A stretch of 64,000 bases of DNA, from the NCBI GenBank assembly GCA_050304615.1, contig JBNLDW010000003.1:80191-144190 (forward strand). Direction: 5' to 3'. The stretch's first letter is position 1; each line of letters starts with the position of its first letter. Source of the DNA: CBFDBF01 sp050304615 (GTDB lineage: Bacteria > Pseudomonadota > Gammaproteobacteria > Chromatiales > Chromatiaceae). This document shows, one piece after another, positions 8,585-16,885 of this stretch. Both the position numbers and the translations under genes were made by a program. The notes below the pieces were generated by a model. That model was not told the origin of the DNA, did not search any database, and worked only from the letters and a program-made list of their open reading frames with translations.

Positions 8585-9890
8585 CCGCGATAACCGTTAT
8601 CATGTGCTCAGGCTGTATCCTACGCCGGAAGGCGTCCCTAATCTGCTCTATGGTTACCGCGTTGACCCTGTCGATGAATTTATCAAGGTAATCAAGCGGC
8701 AGATTATAGAAGCCGAGCACTGTCAGGTACTCCACGATCTGGCTGTTACTGGATATACGCAGGGGAAAACCGCCGGTTATGTTCTGTTTGCTAGCGGTCA
8801 GCTCCTGCTCTGTTGGCCCGTTGGCAATAAACTGCTCCAGGGTATTGCGTATCACCTGCAGGGTCTCTTCCGCTTTGGAATTTTGAGTCTGCGCGCCCAG
8901 TATAAATGGCCCGGCCTGGCGCATCGGCGAAAAGTAGCTGTACACACTGTAGGCTAGACCCCTCTTCTCTCGCACCTCTTCGCTCAAACGCGTGGTCAGG
9001 CCACTACCACCCAAGATATGGTTACCAAGGTAGAGTGGAAAATAGTCGGGGTCACCCCGCCGTATACCGGGCTGACCCAGAAAAATATGCGACTGACTGG
9101 AAGGGAAAGGGAGATGTAACTCTCTCCCCTGTTGCAGCGGCATTACCGTCGGCAGATCTGGGGAGTGCTCTCCAGCCGCCAGCCGGGCAGTAATCCGGTT
9201 GGCCAACCTGGCCGCCGCATCTTGTTTTAACGCCCCTACTATAGCTACCACTGCGTTACTTGCTACATAGTAGGTGGCATGGAATTGCTGTAGATCCTGA
9301 CGGCTCATAGCCTGTAGCGACTGCTGACTGCCGCCATCATGAATGGCATAGGGATGGGCAGCATACAGCTCTTGCATAAAACGTTTGCGTGCCACACTCC
9401 CGGGAGACTGCTCCTCCTGCCGCAGCGCCGCTAGCATCATCTGACGATTACGCCCCAAGGCATCGGGAGCAAAGGTTGGTTTGGAGAGGATGGCCTCAAG
9501 TGTCTCTATACTGACCTCCAGAGCCTTGGGCTCTGTCAGGCTCCTTACCGAGACCCAGGCCATATCCTTCAGGGAGCCACTACCCAGCTCCGCGCCAACC
9601 GACTCCATCCGCTCGGCAATCTGATCCGCATTCCACTCCCCCGCGCCATCGGTCAACAGGGCATTGGTAAAACGTGATAGCCCGGCCTTGTTGCCATCGC
9701 GTGCGCTGCCGGCATCAAACACCACCCGGATATCGACCATCGGCAGATCGGGCGCGGCCACAAACAGCACCCGCGCGCCGTTGTCTGTGACCCAGGAGTC
9801 TATCTTTGGACCGGCAGATAGTGGTGGAGAGAACAGCAGTGTGGCCGACAACATGATAGTGGCGACCATGCCTCTAATTTCAATCTCCAT
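8550..9890 (-). CDS. M16 peptidase-like protein, non-catalytic partner
   Basis: A 446-residue exported protein (signal-like hydrophobic N terminus, about residues 8-26) with the two-domain fold of the insulinase/M16 family. Where active members have HxxEH it reads RFTNALLTDG, so the zinc ligands are missing. The C-terminal half keeps the R/Y pair region (REKRGLAYSVYSYF). Known M16B systems pair one active with one inactive subunit to make a clamp-like heterodimer. The gene overlaps its catalytic partner by eleven bases. Periplasmic location is inferred from the leader. Confidence 0.85.
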   Translation of the reverse strand: MEIEIRGMVATIMLSATLLFSPPLSAGPKIDSWVTDNGARVLFVAAPDLPMVDIRVVFDAGSARDGNKAGLSRFTNALLTDGAGEWNADQIAERMESVGAELGSGSLKDMAWVSVRSLTEPKALEVSIETLEAILSKPTFAPDALGRNRQMMLAALRQEEQSPGSVARKRFMQELYAAHPYAIHDGGSQQSLQAMSRQDLQQFHATYYVASNAVVAIVGALKQDAAARLANRITARLAAGEHSPDLPTVMPLQQGRELHLPFPSSQSHIFLGQPGIRRGDPDYFPLYLGNHILGGSGLTTRLSEEVREKRGLAYSVYSYFSPMRQAGPFILGAQTQNSKAEETLQVIRNTLEQFIANGPTEQELTASKQNITGGFPLRISSNSQIVEYLTVLGFYNLPLDYLDKFIDRVNAVTIEQIRDAFRRRIQPEHMITVIAGEESESGAAKE

Positions 9891-11247
9891 GGCGACCTCC
9901 CACTACGGCCTGCTTGGCCTGCCCCGGCTCTAGCGGCAGCGGCTCCAGTACCGCCACCGTCAGCCGGTCGGGACGTAGATACTTACGCGCCACCTGCTGC
10001 ACCTGCTCGGCAGAGACCGCCTTGATCCTCGCTGCATACTCATCCAACAGCTGCCAACCCAGCCCTAGTGTCTCCAGTATGCCGATCTGCATCGCCTGAT
10101 AGTAGACAGAGTCAAGCTCATAGACCTCTCCCGCCACCACCTGCGCCTGCACTCGATCTAGCTCATCTTGGCTTACCAGCTCCTGTTGCAACAGCTCAAC
10201 CTCTGCCTGGAGTGCCTGCTCCAACTCATCTACGGAGTGGTCCTGACTCGGTATACCACTCATACTCAACATACCGGAGAAACGGGAGAAGGCGCTATAA
10301 CCAGCGCTCGCAGAGACAGCCACCTCCTGACCACGCATCAGCTTGCGACTCAATCGTGCGCTGGCACCACCATCCAGGATGGCCACCAACACCTCCAGGG
10401 CGTACGGCTCCCACTCCTCTGTGGCAGTCCCCACCACCGGAGTTTTATACCCCATAATCAGGTAGGGCTGACGCGCCGGGGCACGCACCACGCTACGCAC
10501 TATCCCGCGCTGTGGCGGCTCCTGAAGCACCATGACCTTAGGCGTAGGTTCAGCTTTGAGCGGTCCAAAGTGTTTTCTGGCGAGGGCAAACACCGCTTGC
10601 GGTTCGACATCCCCTACGACCACCAGGATGGCATTGTTGGGCGCATACCAGAGGCGATACCACTCCTTCAGATCTGTAACCTGCATTCTCTCCAGATCGC
10701 TCATCCAGCCGACCACCGGATTGCGATATGGCAACACCTGGTACGCCACTGCATTGAACTGCTCATAGGTAAGCGCCGTGGGGCTATCTTCTGTCCGCAG
10801 TCGCCGCTCCTCCTTTATCACCTCGATCTCTTTGCTGAACTCATCGGCAGGCAGGGTCAGGTTGCGCATCCGATCGGCCTCCAACTCCAGGGCGATCTCC
10901 AGGCGCTCTTTTGCCAGCGTCTGATGATAGGCAGTGTAGTCACGGCTGGTAAAGGCGTTCTCCCGCCCCCCATTGGCCGCGATAATGCGGGAAAACTCCC
11001 CCTGCGGATGGGCCTTGGTTCCCTTGAACATCATATGCTCCAGGGCGTGAGAGATACCGGTGATACCATTTGGCTCATAGCTGGAGCCGACCCTGTACCA
11101 CACCTGTGAAACCACGATAGGCGCCCGATGGTCCTCCTTGACGATCACCCGCATACCGTTGGAGAGGAGCTGCTCATGCACCGCCCCTGCCGCCTGAACG
11201 GCAGTAGAGGTAACAGTGAGCAGCAGTATTACTAAAATAGATCTCAT
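9880..11247 (-). CDS. M16 family zinc peptidase, catalytic subunit
   Basis: A 455-residue exported peptidase: leader about residues 1-19 ending in VQAAG, then the inverted zinc motif HALEH in GISHALEHMMFKGT, with the downstream glutamate in ELEADRMRNL. Family members degrade peptides in the periplasm. It is the first gene of the minus-strand set M16-M16-rsmD, and it pairs with the inactive subunit at 8550. This two-gene pair beside ftsY/rsmD is widespread in Gammaproteobacteria. Confidence 0.92.
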   Translation of the reverse strand: MRSILVILLLTVTSTAVQAAGAVHEQLLSNGMRVIVKEDHRAPIVVSQVWYRVGSSYEPNGITGISHALEHMMFKGTKAHPQGEFSRIIAANGGRENAFTSRDYTAYHQTLAKERLEIALELEADRMRNLTLPADEFSKEIEVIKEERRLRTEDSPTALTYEQFNAVAYQVLPYRNPVVGWMSDLERMQVTDLKEWYRLWYAPNNAILVVVGDVEPQAVFALARKHFGPLKAEPTPKVMVLQEPPQRGIVRSVVRAPARQPYLIMGYKTPVVGTATEEWEPYALEVLVAILDGGASARLSRKLMRGQEVAVSASAGYSAFSRFSGMLSMSGIPSQDHSVDELEQALQAEVELLQQELVSQDELDRVQAQVVAGEVYELDSVYYQAMQIGILETLGLGWQLLDEYAARIKAVSAEQVQQVARKYLRPDRLTVAVLEPLPLEPGQAKQAVVGGRHGD

Positions 11248-11408
11248 TTTTACTCCATAGGAGATATTGTCACCATAGCGAAACTGTTAGAATCGTCCAT
11301 GCAAGCCGGTGAGTGCATGGGGGCGGATTTTTTCAGAGTTGGGCATGGATGTCCAAGAGAAAGACCAATATAACAGCATGTGGTTCCATCTATCTGGATA
11401 AACAAGAT

Positions 11409-12383
11409 ATGTTTGGATTTGGCAAAAATAGAGAAAAGGCGACAGAACCAGCTGCCGCTGAGTCATCAGAACCACTACTCTCCCGCCTGCGGAGCGGACT
11501 GGGCCGTACTCGCAGTAATCTGGCCGGAGGACTGGCCAATCTCCTGCTAGGAAGAAAATCCATTGATGCCGATCTGCTGGAGGAGCTTGAGACCCTGCTA
11601 CTGGTGGCAGATGTTGGGGTGGATGCCACCAGCCGCATCATCGCCGAGATCACCGAGCAGGTAAAACGCAACGAGTTGGACAACCCGGAGGCGTTGACCC
11701 AGGTACTAAAAGAGAGGCTGCTGCAGATCCTGCGTCCGTGTGACCGTCCGGTGAAGGAGCCACAGACAGGCAAGCCACAGGTGATCCTGATGGTAGGAGT
11801 CAACGGCGCCGGCAAGACCACCACCATTGGCAAGTTGGCCAAGCGGCTGCAACAGGGAGGAAAGAGCGTGATGCTGGCGGCAGGTGATACCTTCCGCGCA
11901 GCGGCGGTAGAGCAGCTCCAGAGTTGGGGGGAGCGCAACCAGGTGCCGGTTATCGCACAACACTCCGGGGCCGACTCCGCAGCAGTGATCTTTGATGCCC
12001 TACAGGCGGCCGCTGCTCGTAATATAGATGTGCTGATTGCCGATACCGCCGGACGGCTACACACCAAATCAAACCTGATGGAGGAGCTGGCAAAGGTTGC
12101 ACGGGTGATGCAGAAGCTGGATCCTGACGCGCCCCATGAGGTGATGCTGGTGGTAGATGCCACCAGTGGGCAGAATGCGCTCAACCAGGCACTCCAGTTC
12201 AGCCAGAGCGTGGGGGTCAGCGGCATAACCCTCACCAAGATGGATGGTACTGCCAAAGGTGGCATCCTGTTCGCCATAGCCGAACGGCTGCAACTACCAA
12301 TCCGCTTTATCGGGGTAGGTGAGGCAATTGATGACCTGCGTCCATTCGATGCCGAGGAATTTGTAGATGCGCTCTTTCACTAG
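11409..12383 (+). CDS. ftsY: Signal recognition particle receptor FtsY
   Basis: SRP receptor GTPase targeting ribosomes to the inner membrane. Start chosen at the ATG of MFGFGKNREK (324 residues); the longer reading frame from 11313 has no family-like sequence. After a short charged linker come the four-helix N domain and the G domain with GVNGAGKTTTIGKLA (P-loop), DTFRAAA, DTAGR and TKMDG. The long acidic A domain of E. coli FtsY is nearly absent. It heads the ftsY-ftsE-ftsX-rpoH order. Confidence 0.95.
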   Translation: MFGFGKNREKATEPAAAESSEPLLSRLRSGLGRTRSNLAGGLANLLLGRKSIDADLLEELETLLLVADVGVDATSRIIAEITEQVKRNELDNPEALTQVLKERLLQILRPCDRPVKEPQTGKPQVILMVGVNGAGKTTTIGKLAKRLQQGGKSVMLAAGDTFRAAAVEQLQSWGERNQVPVIAQHSGADSAAVIFDALQAAAARNIDVLIADTAGRLHTKSNLMEELAKVARVMQKLDPDAPHEVMLVVDATSGQNALNQALQFSQSVGVSGITLTKMDGTAKGGILFAIAERLQLPIRFIGVGEAIDDLRPFDAEEFVDALFH

Positions 12384-12399
12384 CACTTAACAATGAACA

Positions 12400-13080
12400 A
12401 TGATCTATCTAGACAACGTCACTAAGAGATACCCTGGCGGGCATGAGGGGCTAAGCGGGGTCAATCTGCACATTGAGCCGGGGGAGATGGTATTTCTCAC
12501 CGGGCACTCCGGTGCGGGCAAGAGCACCATGCTCAAACTGCTTGGGCTGCTGGAGTGCGCCAGCAGGGGCCAGGTACGGGTTGGCGGACGCAATCTACAA
12601 CGGCTAAAGGGACGGCAGATCTGCTACCACCGGCGCAATGTAGGGATGATCTTCCAGGACTACCGCCTGCTACTGGATCGCACCGTATTCGATAATGTGG
12701 CCATGCCGCTGATTGTATCGGGAGTCAGCTATGCCGAGACCGGTCGCAAGGTAAGGGCAGCCCTAGATAAGGTGGGCCTGCTACACAAGGAGAAGAGCTA
12801 TCCCATATCCCTCTCCGGTGGTGAGCAGCAACGGGTGGGCATCGCCCGCGCCGTAGTCAACCGGCCCCCTCTGGTGCTGGCCGATGAGCCAACAGGCAAC
12901 CTGGACCCAGAGCTATCACGCGAGATCATGCAGCTGTTTGAGCAGTTCAACCAAGTGGGGGTAACCCTACTCATAGCCAGCCATGACCTGGATCTTATCT
13001 CCCGCATGGATCGGCGGATACTAAGCCTGAGCAATGGAACCCTGGCCAACGACACTGCACCCAAAGCGGGGTTGGCATGA
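12400..13080 (+). CDS. ftsE: Cell division ATP-binding protein FtsE
   Basis: ATPase of the FtsEX complex, which controls periplasmic amidase activation at the septum. The 226-residue protein has Walker A GHSGAGKST, signature LSGGEQQRVGIARA and Walker B LVLADEPTGNLD. It begins 17 bases after ftsY and overlaps ftsX by four bases (ATGA). Confidence 0.96.
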   Translation: MIYLDNVTKRYPGGHEGLSGVNLHIEPGEMVFLTGHSGAGKSTMLKLLGLLECASRGQVRVGGRNLQRLKGRQICYHRRNVGMIFQDYRLLLDRTVFDNVAMPLIVSGVSYAETGRKVRAALDKVGLLHKEKSYPISLSGGEQQRVGIARAVVNRPPLVLADEPTGNLDPELSREIMQLFEQFNQVGVTLLIASHDLDLISRMDRRILSLSNGTLANDTAPKAGLA

Positions 13081-14027
13081 ACCGCAACAGAACCGCCAAA
13101 TGGCGGCAACGACCACGCATCTGGATCCTACGCCACCTACAGGCCGCCCTCTCCAGCCTGGGACGACTAAGCCGTACCCCACTGGCCGCACTGATGACGG
13201 TGGCAGTAATCGGTATAGCCATGGCGCTGCCTGCCGGACTCCATCTACTGCTGGATAACGTGCAGCAACTCAGTAACAGATGGGATAGCGCCGCCACCAT
13301 CTCGCTGTTTATGCAGCAGGGGGTAGATGAAGCAAAGGCGGCTACTCTGGCCAAGCGTCTACGTAGCATGGACGATATCGCCACGGTCGCTATGATCAGC
13401 CGGAGTGAGGCGTTGGAGGAGTTCCGTCAGCTCAGTGGCTTTGCCGACGCCCTAGAGGCCCTAGATGAGAACCCGCTGCCGGTGGTACTAATAGTGCAAC
13501 CGGCAATACAACACACCACAGCAGCAGCCGCAGGGGTACTGGTAAAGCGTCTGCAACGTGAGTCCGGGGTCGATTTTGCCCAGCTCGATATGGAGTGGAT
13601 ACAGCGCTTTCAGGCCATCGCCAGAATCGCCAGCCGCGGAGTAGTTGTTCTGGGCTCCATGCTAGCACTAGCCGTACTACTGATTGTCGGCAACACCATC
13701 CGTCTGGAGATCCAAAACCGCCACGCCGAAATTGAGATCACCAAGCTGATCGGAGGCACCGACGCCTTCATCCGCCGTCCCTTTCTCTACAGCGGCCTCT
13801 GGTACGGCCTGCTGGGCGGATGGTTGGCCTGGATCATGGTTAGCACCGCCCTGTGGATCCTCTCTGGCCCAGCAGAGGAGCTCGCCCTCCTCTACCATAG
13901 CGATTTTGGCCTCTCCAGCGTACCGATATCCACTATACTGATCCTGATGGCCGGTGGCGGCCTGCTCGGCCTGCTTGGATCATGGGTTGCAGTTGGGCGC
14001 CATCTGAGCGCCATAGAGCCCTCTTAG
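13077..14027 (+). CDS. ftsX: Cell division protein FtsX
   Basis: Membrane partner of FtsE (316 residues). A basic cytoplasmic N terminus precedes helix 1 (about 38-58), a periplasmic domain, then three helices (about 190-212, 240-262 and 282-304). The family motif LEIQNRHAEIEITKLIGGTDAFIRRPF between helices 2 and 3 is intact. Translationally coupled to ftsE through an ATGA overlap. rpoH follows after 96 bases with its own possible promoter. Confidence 0.96.
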   Translation: MNRNRTAKWRQRPRIWILRHLQAALSSLGRLSRTPLAALMTVAVIGIAMALPAGLHLLLDNVQQLSNRWDSAATISLFMQQGVDEAKAATLAKRLRSMDDIATVAMISRSEALEEFRQLSGFADALEALDENPLPVVLIVQPAIQHTTAAAAGVLVKRLQRESGVDFAQLDMEWIQRFQAIARIASRGVVVLGSMLALAVLLIVGNTIRLEIQNRHAEIEITKLIGGTDAFIRRPFLYSGLWYGLLGGWLAWIMVSTALWILSGPAEELALLYHSDFGLSSVPISTILILMAGGGLLGLLGSWVAVGRHLSAIEPS

Positions 14028-14062
14028 GGCCTGTTAACACTGCGAAATAGAGTGAACTAAAG

Positions 14063-14092
14063 TTGCTAGAATACATCTAAAAGTGCTAATAT
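14063..14092 (+). promoter_or_regulatory. Possible promoter of rpoH
   Basis: TTGCTA and TAATAT separated by 18 bases lie in the A+T-rich gap between ftsX and rpoH, about 30 bases before the start codon. The match to the sigma70 consensus is moderate. rpoH commonly has promoters of its own in this position. Confidence 0.35.
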
Positions 14093-14123
14093 TATTCCAT
14101 ACAGAACAACTAGGTTATTATCT

Positions 14124-14972
14124 ATGAGACAAGATCTGGCCATACCAGTAACGCTGCCTACAGGGAGTATCGACGCCTATATCAGCGCCGCCTATCAGCT
14201 ACCCATGCTGACTCAGGAGGAGGAGCGTGATCTGGCCATCAGACTACAGGAAAATGGCGACCTGGACGCTGCCAGGGCGCTGGTCATGTCACATCTGCGC
14301 TTTGTCATCCGCGTGGCCCGCGGGTACTCCGGCTACGGTCTGGCCCTGCCAGATCTGATCCAGGAGGGAACCGTTGGCCTGATGAAGGCGGTACGCCGCT
14401 TTGATCCGAGTCATGGGGTACGCCTAGTATCTTTTGCCGTTCACTGGATCAAGGCGGAGATCCACGAATTTGTCCTGCGCAACTGGCGCATCGTCAAGGT
14501 TGCCACCACCAAGGCTCAACGCAAACTCTTCTTTAACCTGCGCGGCTCAAAGAAGCGGCTCGGCTGGTTTACCGAAGAGGAGATTGAGGGCGTAGCCAAG
14601 GATCTTGGGGTCAAACCGGAGACAGTACGGGAGATGGAAGGCCGCCTGAACAGATATGATGTCGCTTTTGATGCCGCCCCAGATGGTGATGATGAGGCCC
14701 CGGTAGCGCCTGCCGCTTACCTCCAGGATATGCGCATGGAACCAGCTAGCAGGCTGGAACACCTGGACTCTGAAGAGCACGGCAATGCTCAGCTCTACTC
14801 AGCCCTGGAAGATCTGGACGAGCGCAGCAAGAGCATACTCGAGGCACGCTGGCTGGCAGATAAAAAGGCCACCCTGCATGAGCTTGCAGATAAGTTTGGG
14901 GTCTCTGCCGAACGCATCCGCCAGATTGAGAAACAGGCGATGGGTAAGATGAAGGCGCAGCTGGCCGTATAA
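14124..14972 (+). CDS. rpoH: Heat-shock sigma factor RpoH (sigma32)
   Basis: Alternative sigma factor directing heat-shock promoters. The 282-residue protein contains region 2 with LPDLIQEGTVGLMKAVRRFDP and VSFAVHWIKAEIHEFVLRNW, then the diagnostic RpoH box QRKLFFNLR, and a C-terminal region 4 helix-turn-helix (LHELADKFGVSAERIRQIEKQAM). It closes the ftsYEX-rpoH array and is followed after 140 bases by a strong terminator. Confidence 0.97.
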   Translation: MRQDLAIPVTLPTGSIDAYISAAYQLPMLTQEEERDLAIRLQENGDLDAARALVMSHLRFVIRVARGYSGYGLALPDLIQEGTVGLMKAVRRFDPSHGVRLVSFAVHWIKAEIHEFVLRNWRIVKVATTKAQRKLFFNLRGSKKRLGWFTEEEIEGVAKDLGVKPETVREMEGRLNRYDVAFDAAPDGDDEAPVAPAAYLQDMRMEPASRLEHLDSEEHGNAQLYSALEDLDERSKSILEARWLADKKATLHELADKFGVSAERIRQIEKQAMGKMKAQLAV

Positions 14973-15112
14973 GAAACTAAGGCCTATTCGCCCCGGTTTC
15001 CAACTTTATTGAGAATTATCAATGCGGCAATATGCGCTGCTGTGGTCAACTAGGTGGGACGGTCAGTGGTTGACTAGCTTTAACTACTAACCGACATCTC
15101 CTCCTTTGGATA

Positions 15113-15150
15113 AGGCCGCTAAGTTTATACTTAGCGGCCTATTTTTTTTG
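15113..15150 (+). terminator. Rho-independent terminator after rpoH
   Basis: AGGCCGCTAAG and CTTAGCGGCCT form an 11-bp stem with a six-base loop, followed by an A and eight T residues. It sits 140 bases after the rpoH stop and ends the ftsYEX-rpoH transcript. Confidence 0.92.
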
Positions 15151-15151
15151 T

Positions 15152-15234
15152 CCAGGGATGGCCGGAGCAGTGAATGTACAGGATGTACTCACTGAAAACT
15201 GCTCCTGCGTTTCCAGTATACCCGCCATCCCTGG
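15152..15234. repeat. 83-base inverted repeat
   Basis: Outer arms CCAGGGATGGC and GCCATCCCTGG (11 bp, perfect) enclose a second hairpin (AGTGAATGTAC / GTACTCACT). It directly follows the terminator. It looks like a mobile or structural intergenic repeat; no second full copy is in the window. Confidence 0.6.
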
Positions 15235-15277
15235 CGGTAGTATGCCGCGGCTGGCCAGAGCGGCGAATGCACAGTCC

Positions 15278-15312
15278 CCTCCCCGCTAGCGGGGAGGGTT
15301 AGGGTGGGGAGT
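15278..15312. repeat. GC-rich palindromic repeat, copy 1
   Basis: The palindrome CCTCCCCGCTAGCGGGGAGG is followed by GTTAGGGTGGGGAGT. The 22 bases at 15291-15312 recur exactly at 21934-21955, inside the end of bioH. A shorter relative (GCTAGCGGGGGAGG) lies at about 19124-19137, just outside the right island repeat. Confidence 0.75.
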
Positions 15313-15420
15313 AAAAAGTGTACAGCGGTAATTAGTTTCGCAGCCCTTATCCTTCTAAGCATTTTTCATATCCCCAGCAGGGACTACGAGCCTATTTCTT
15401 TTACTTGTCTAAAAGAAATA

Positions 15421-15568
15421 GGCGAAAGAAAAAGACACTCCACGACTTGCCCTACGGGTACCCTCCGTTCCTCACCGCTCCAGCGGAGGGATATCCCTAT
15501 CCCTCGCTGCAGGCGCCACTTCCCTGTGGCGCCCCTTTGGGCCTAATCCTGTATCGGTTCCGGTACTC
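15421..15568. repeat. Left inverted repeat of the accessory island
   Basis: Two blocks match the right end of the island in reverse complement. Block 15421-15449 (GGCGAAAGAAAAAG...ACTTG) matches 19075-19103 with one difference. Block 15534-15568 (CCTTTGGG...GGTACTC) matches 19039-19073 perfectly over 35 bases. The left copy carries about 84 extra bases between the blocks, where the right copy has one or two, so one copy has gained or lost sequence. Confidence 0.85.
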
Positions 15569-15614
15569 GGCTGCGTCGCAGGAGTTTAGGGGTGGCATAT
15601 CCTACACCACGTCA

Positions 15615-15635
15615 TCCCGCGACTTGATCGCGGGA
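15615..15635. repeat. REP-like palindrome
   Basis: TCCCGCGA-cttga-TCGCGGGA, set in GTCATCCCGCGA...GCGGGATCCAGG. This matches a palindrome type I recall as common between genes in many Proteobacteria. Only one copy is seen in this window. Confidence 0.6.
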
Positions 15636-15856
15636 TCCAGGATATTAGCCCTACCTAAACCTCTGCTTCTTTGATAACCTCACTAATGATAGGGAATACC
15701 CCCTTGGCAGGATGGGCCAAGCACAAGCTCATATCACTGCCCTCAGGGCGTTTCTTTGCTATATGTAAGTCTGTTTGTCGTCCATATAACTTATAAATGA
15801 ACGAGCCAGTTGTGCAATAACACCATAGCTCTTAATAACATGGAGAATATATTCAA

Positions 15857-16753
15857 ATGTCATTGGGTGCCGGCATAATCCTAATTGGTGTGATATGTAT
15901 AGGGCTTGCAGTATTAACGTCATTATCAAGAAAAGTGTGGCCGAGGATTTTGAGTTTTATATTCATGCCATATCTGTGCGCCTATGCTCTTTATTGGGCA
16001 ACAGCCTATATTGAGAGCGCTGGTAATCCTAGTAGCGAGTATTCAAGCTGGGAAGGCATGTGTGTGGAAATTTGGGCAATAGCAGGCTATCTAGCATTCG
16101 TTATTGCATTGATTGGAATTTATTGGCTCGATGCAAAACGTAAATTAACAGCTAGCCATCGACTGGGGGACGACGCACATAATATTAGCGAATTGCAGTT
16201 AGAAGGCTTGGTGCCGACCGTATGGATTTCGGCAAGTTACGCCGAAGATTGGTATAAAGATGCTGTTTCTGAAGTTTCAAATGATGCAAATCGACATAAT
16301 AAAAGACGTGAAATTGTTTTTGCCGCGTGCTTTCTAGAATTTTATATATATGAATGGGTGCGTAACAAGGATATAGAGTTGTTACAAAAATTCTTTGGTA
16401 AGTGTGCAACTAATGCTAAAGGGAAATATTACTCAAAAAGTTTGAGGGAGAAGTGGAAATACATTCCACCAGATATGGTCAGTGTATTTAATGGTGATCC
16501 AAGTACCAAAATAGACCTATCTAACCTCGGCATTCTTATTGATTATCGGAACGGCTTAGTCCACGGTGGAGCTTCCAGGCCCTCGAATAGCGACTTAAGT
16601 CCCAAGCAACATCCTAAACCTATGCCTATGATAGATAGGTTGGATAAAATCAAATCCGGCTGGGCAGTCTGTGTTGCTACGGAAATCGTAGTTTCTTTAC
16701 ACAAAATCATGAAAACAGATGCACCAGAATATCTTGAAGTGACAATTGAGTGA
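15857..16753 (+). CDS. Membrane-anchored HEPN-like protein
   Basis: A 298-residue protein of unknown family. Three membrane helices occupy about residues 5-21, 30-50 and 70-91, and a cytoplasmic domain fills the rest. That domain has helical segments (REIVFAACFLEFYIYEWV at 151-168 and a C-terminal helix at 268-286) and the sequence RNGLVH at 231-236. This fits the R-N-x(3)-H form of the RX4-6H motif of HEPN RNases, which usually sits before the last helix as here. HEPN assignment is an inference from motif and helix layout. It is the first gene of the repeat-bounded island, A+T-rich against its neighbours, and is followed by a GGGTCAGA hairpin. Confidence 0.55.
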   Translation: MSLGAGIILIGVICIGLAVLTSLSRKVWPRILSFIFMPYLCAYALYWATAYIESAGNPSSEYSSWEGMCVEIWAIAGYLAFVIALIGIYWLDAKRKLTASHRLGDDAHNISELQLEGLVPTVWISASYAEDWYKDAVSEVSNDANRHNKRREIVFAACFLEFYIYEWVRNKDIELLQKFFGKCATNAKGKYYSKSLREKWKYIPPDMVSVFNGDPSTKIDLSNLGILIDYRNGLVHGGASRPSNSDLSPKQHPKPMPMIDRLDKIKSGWAVCVATEIVVSLHKIMKTDAPEYLEVTIE

Positions 16754-16785
16754 CATAAGTGGCATGACTCAAATAGGAAATAACT

Positions 16786-16853
16786 AGGGTCAGAGAACAA
16801 TTGTTTCTAATATTAGAGAGTCAGTATATCAGCGTTAATTTCTCTCTGACCCT
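16786..16853. repeat. GGGTCAGA hairpin 1 of the island
   Basis: Arms AGGGTCAGAGAACAATT (16786-16802) and its near complement at 16837-16853 (14 of 17 pair), enclosing 34 bases. It stands between the first and second island genes. The core AGGGTCAGA/TCTGACCCT is shared with the other two island hairpins and with the ends of the RAYT element near 62.1 and 62.9 kb. Confidence 0.75.
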
Positions 16854-16885
16854 ATTTATCTGAATATTTTAACAAGGAGTAAATA

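Larger units (their letters stand above)
14973..15856. other. Long non-coding stretch with a terminator and dispersed repeats
   Basis: An 884-base stretch without a convincing gene. It holds the rpoH terminator, an 83-base inverted repeat (15152-15234), a GC-rich palindromic repeat (15278-15312), the left inverted repeat of the accessory island (15421-15568) and a REP-like palindrome (15615-15635). The short open frames at about 15304-15674 run straight through these repeats and have no ribosome sites. From 15640 to 15856 I see only A+T-rich sequence leading to the first island gene. Confidence 0.7.

Noticed and set aside
10168..11109. Open frame of 313 codons on the plus strand over the M16 peptidase
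   Set aside because: Shadow of the HxxEH peptidase gene. No family-like sequence and no start signal.
11293..11336. Terminator or attenuator before ftsY (CCATGCA/TGCATGG then a T-run)
   Set aside because: The seven-base gap between stem and T-run and the short stem make it too weak to list.
15304..15674. Short open frames in the left island repeat
   Set aside because: They run through inverted repeats and palindromes, lack ribosome sites, and their sequence is explained by the repeats.
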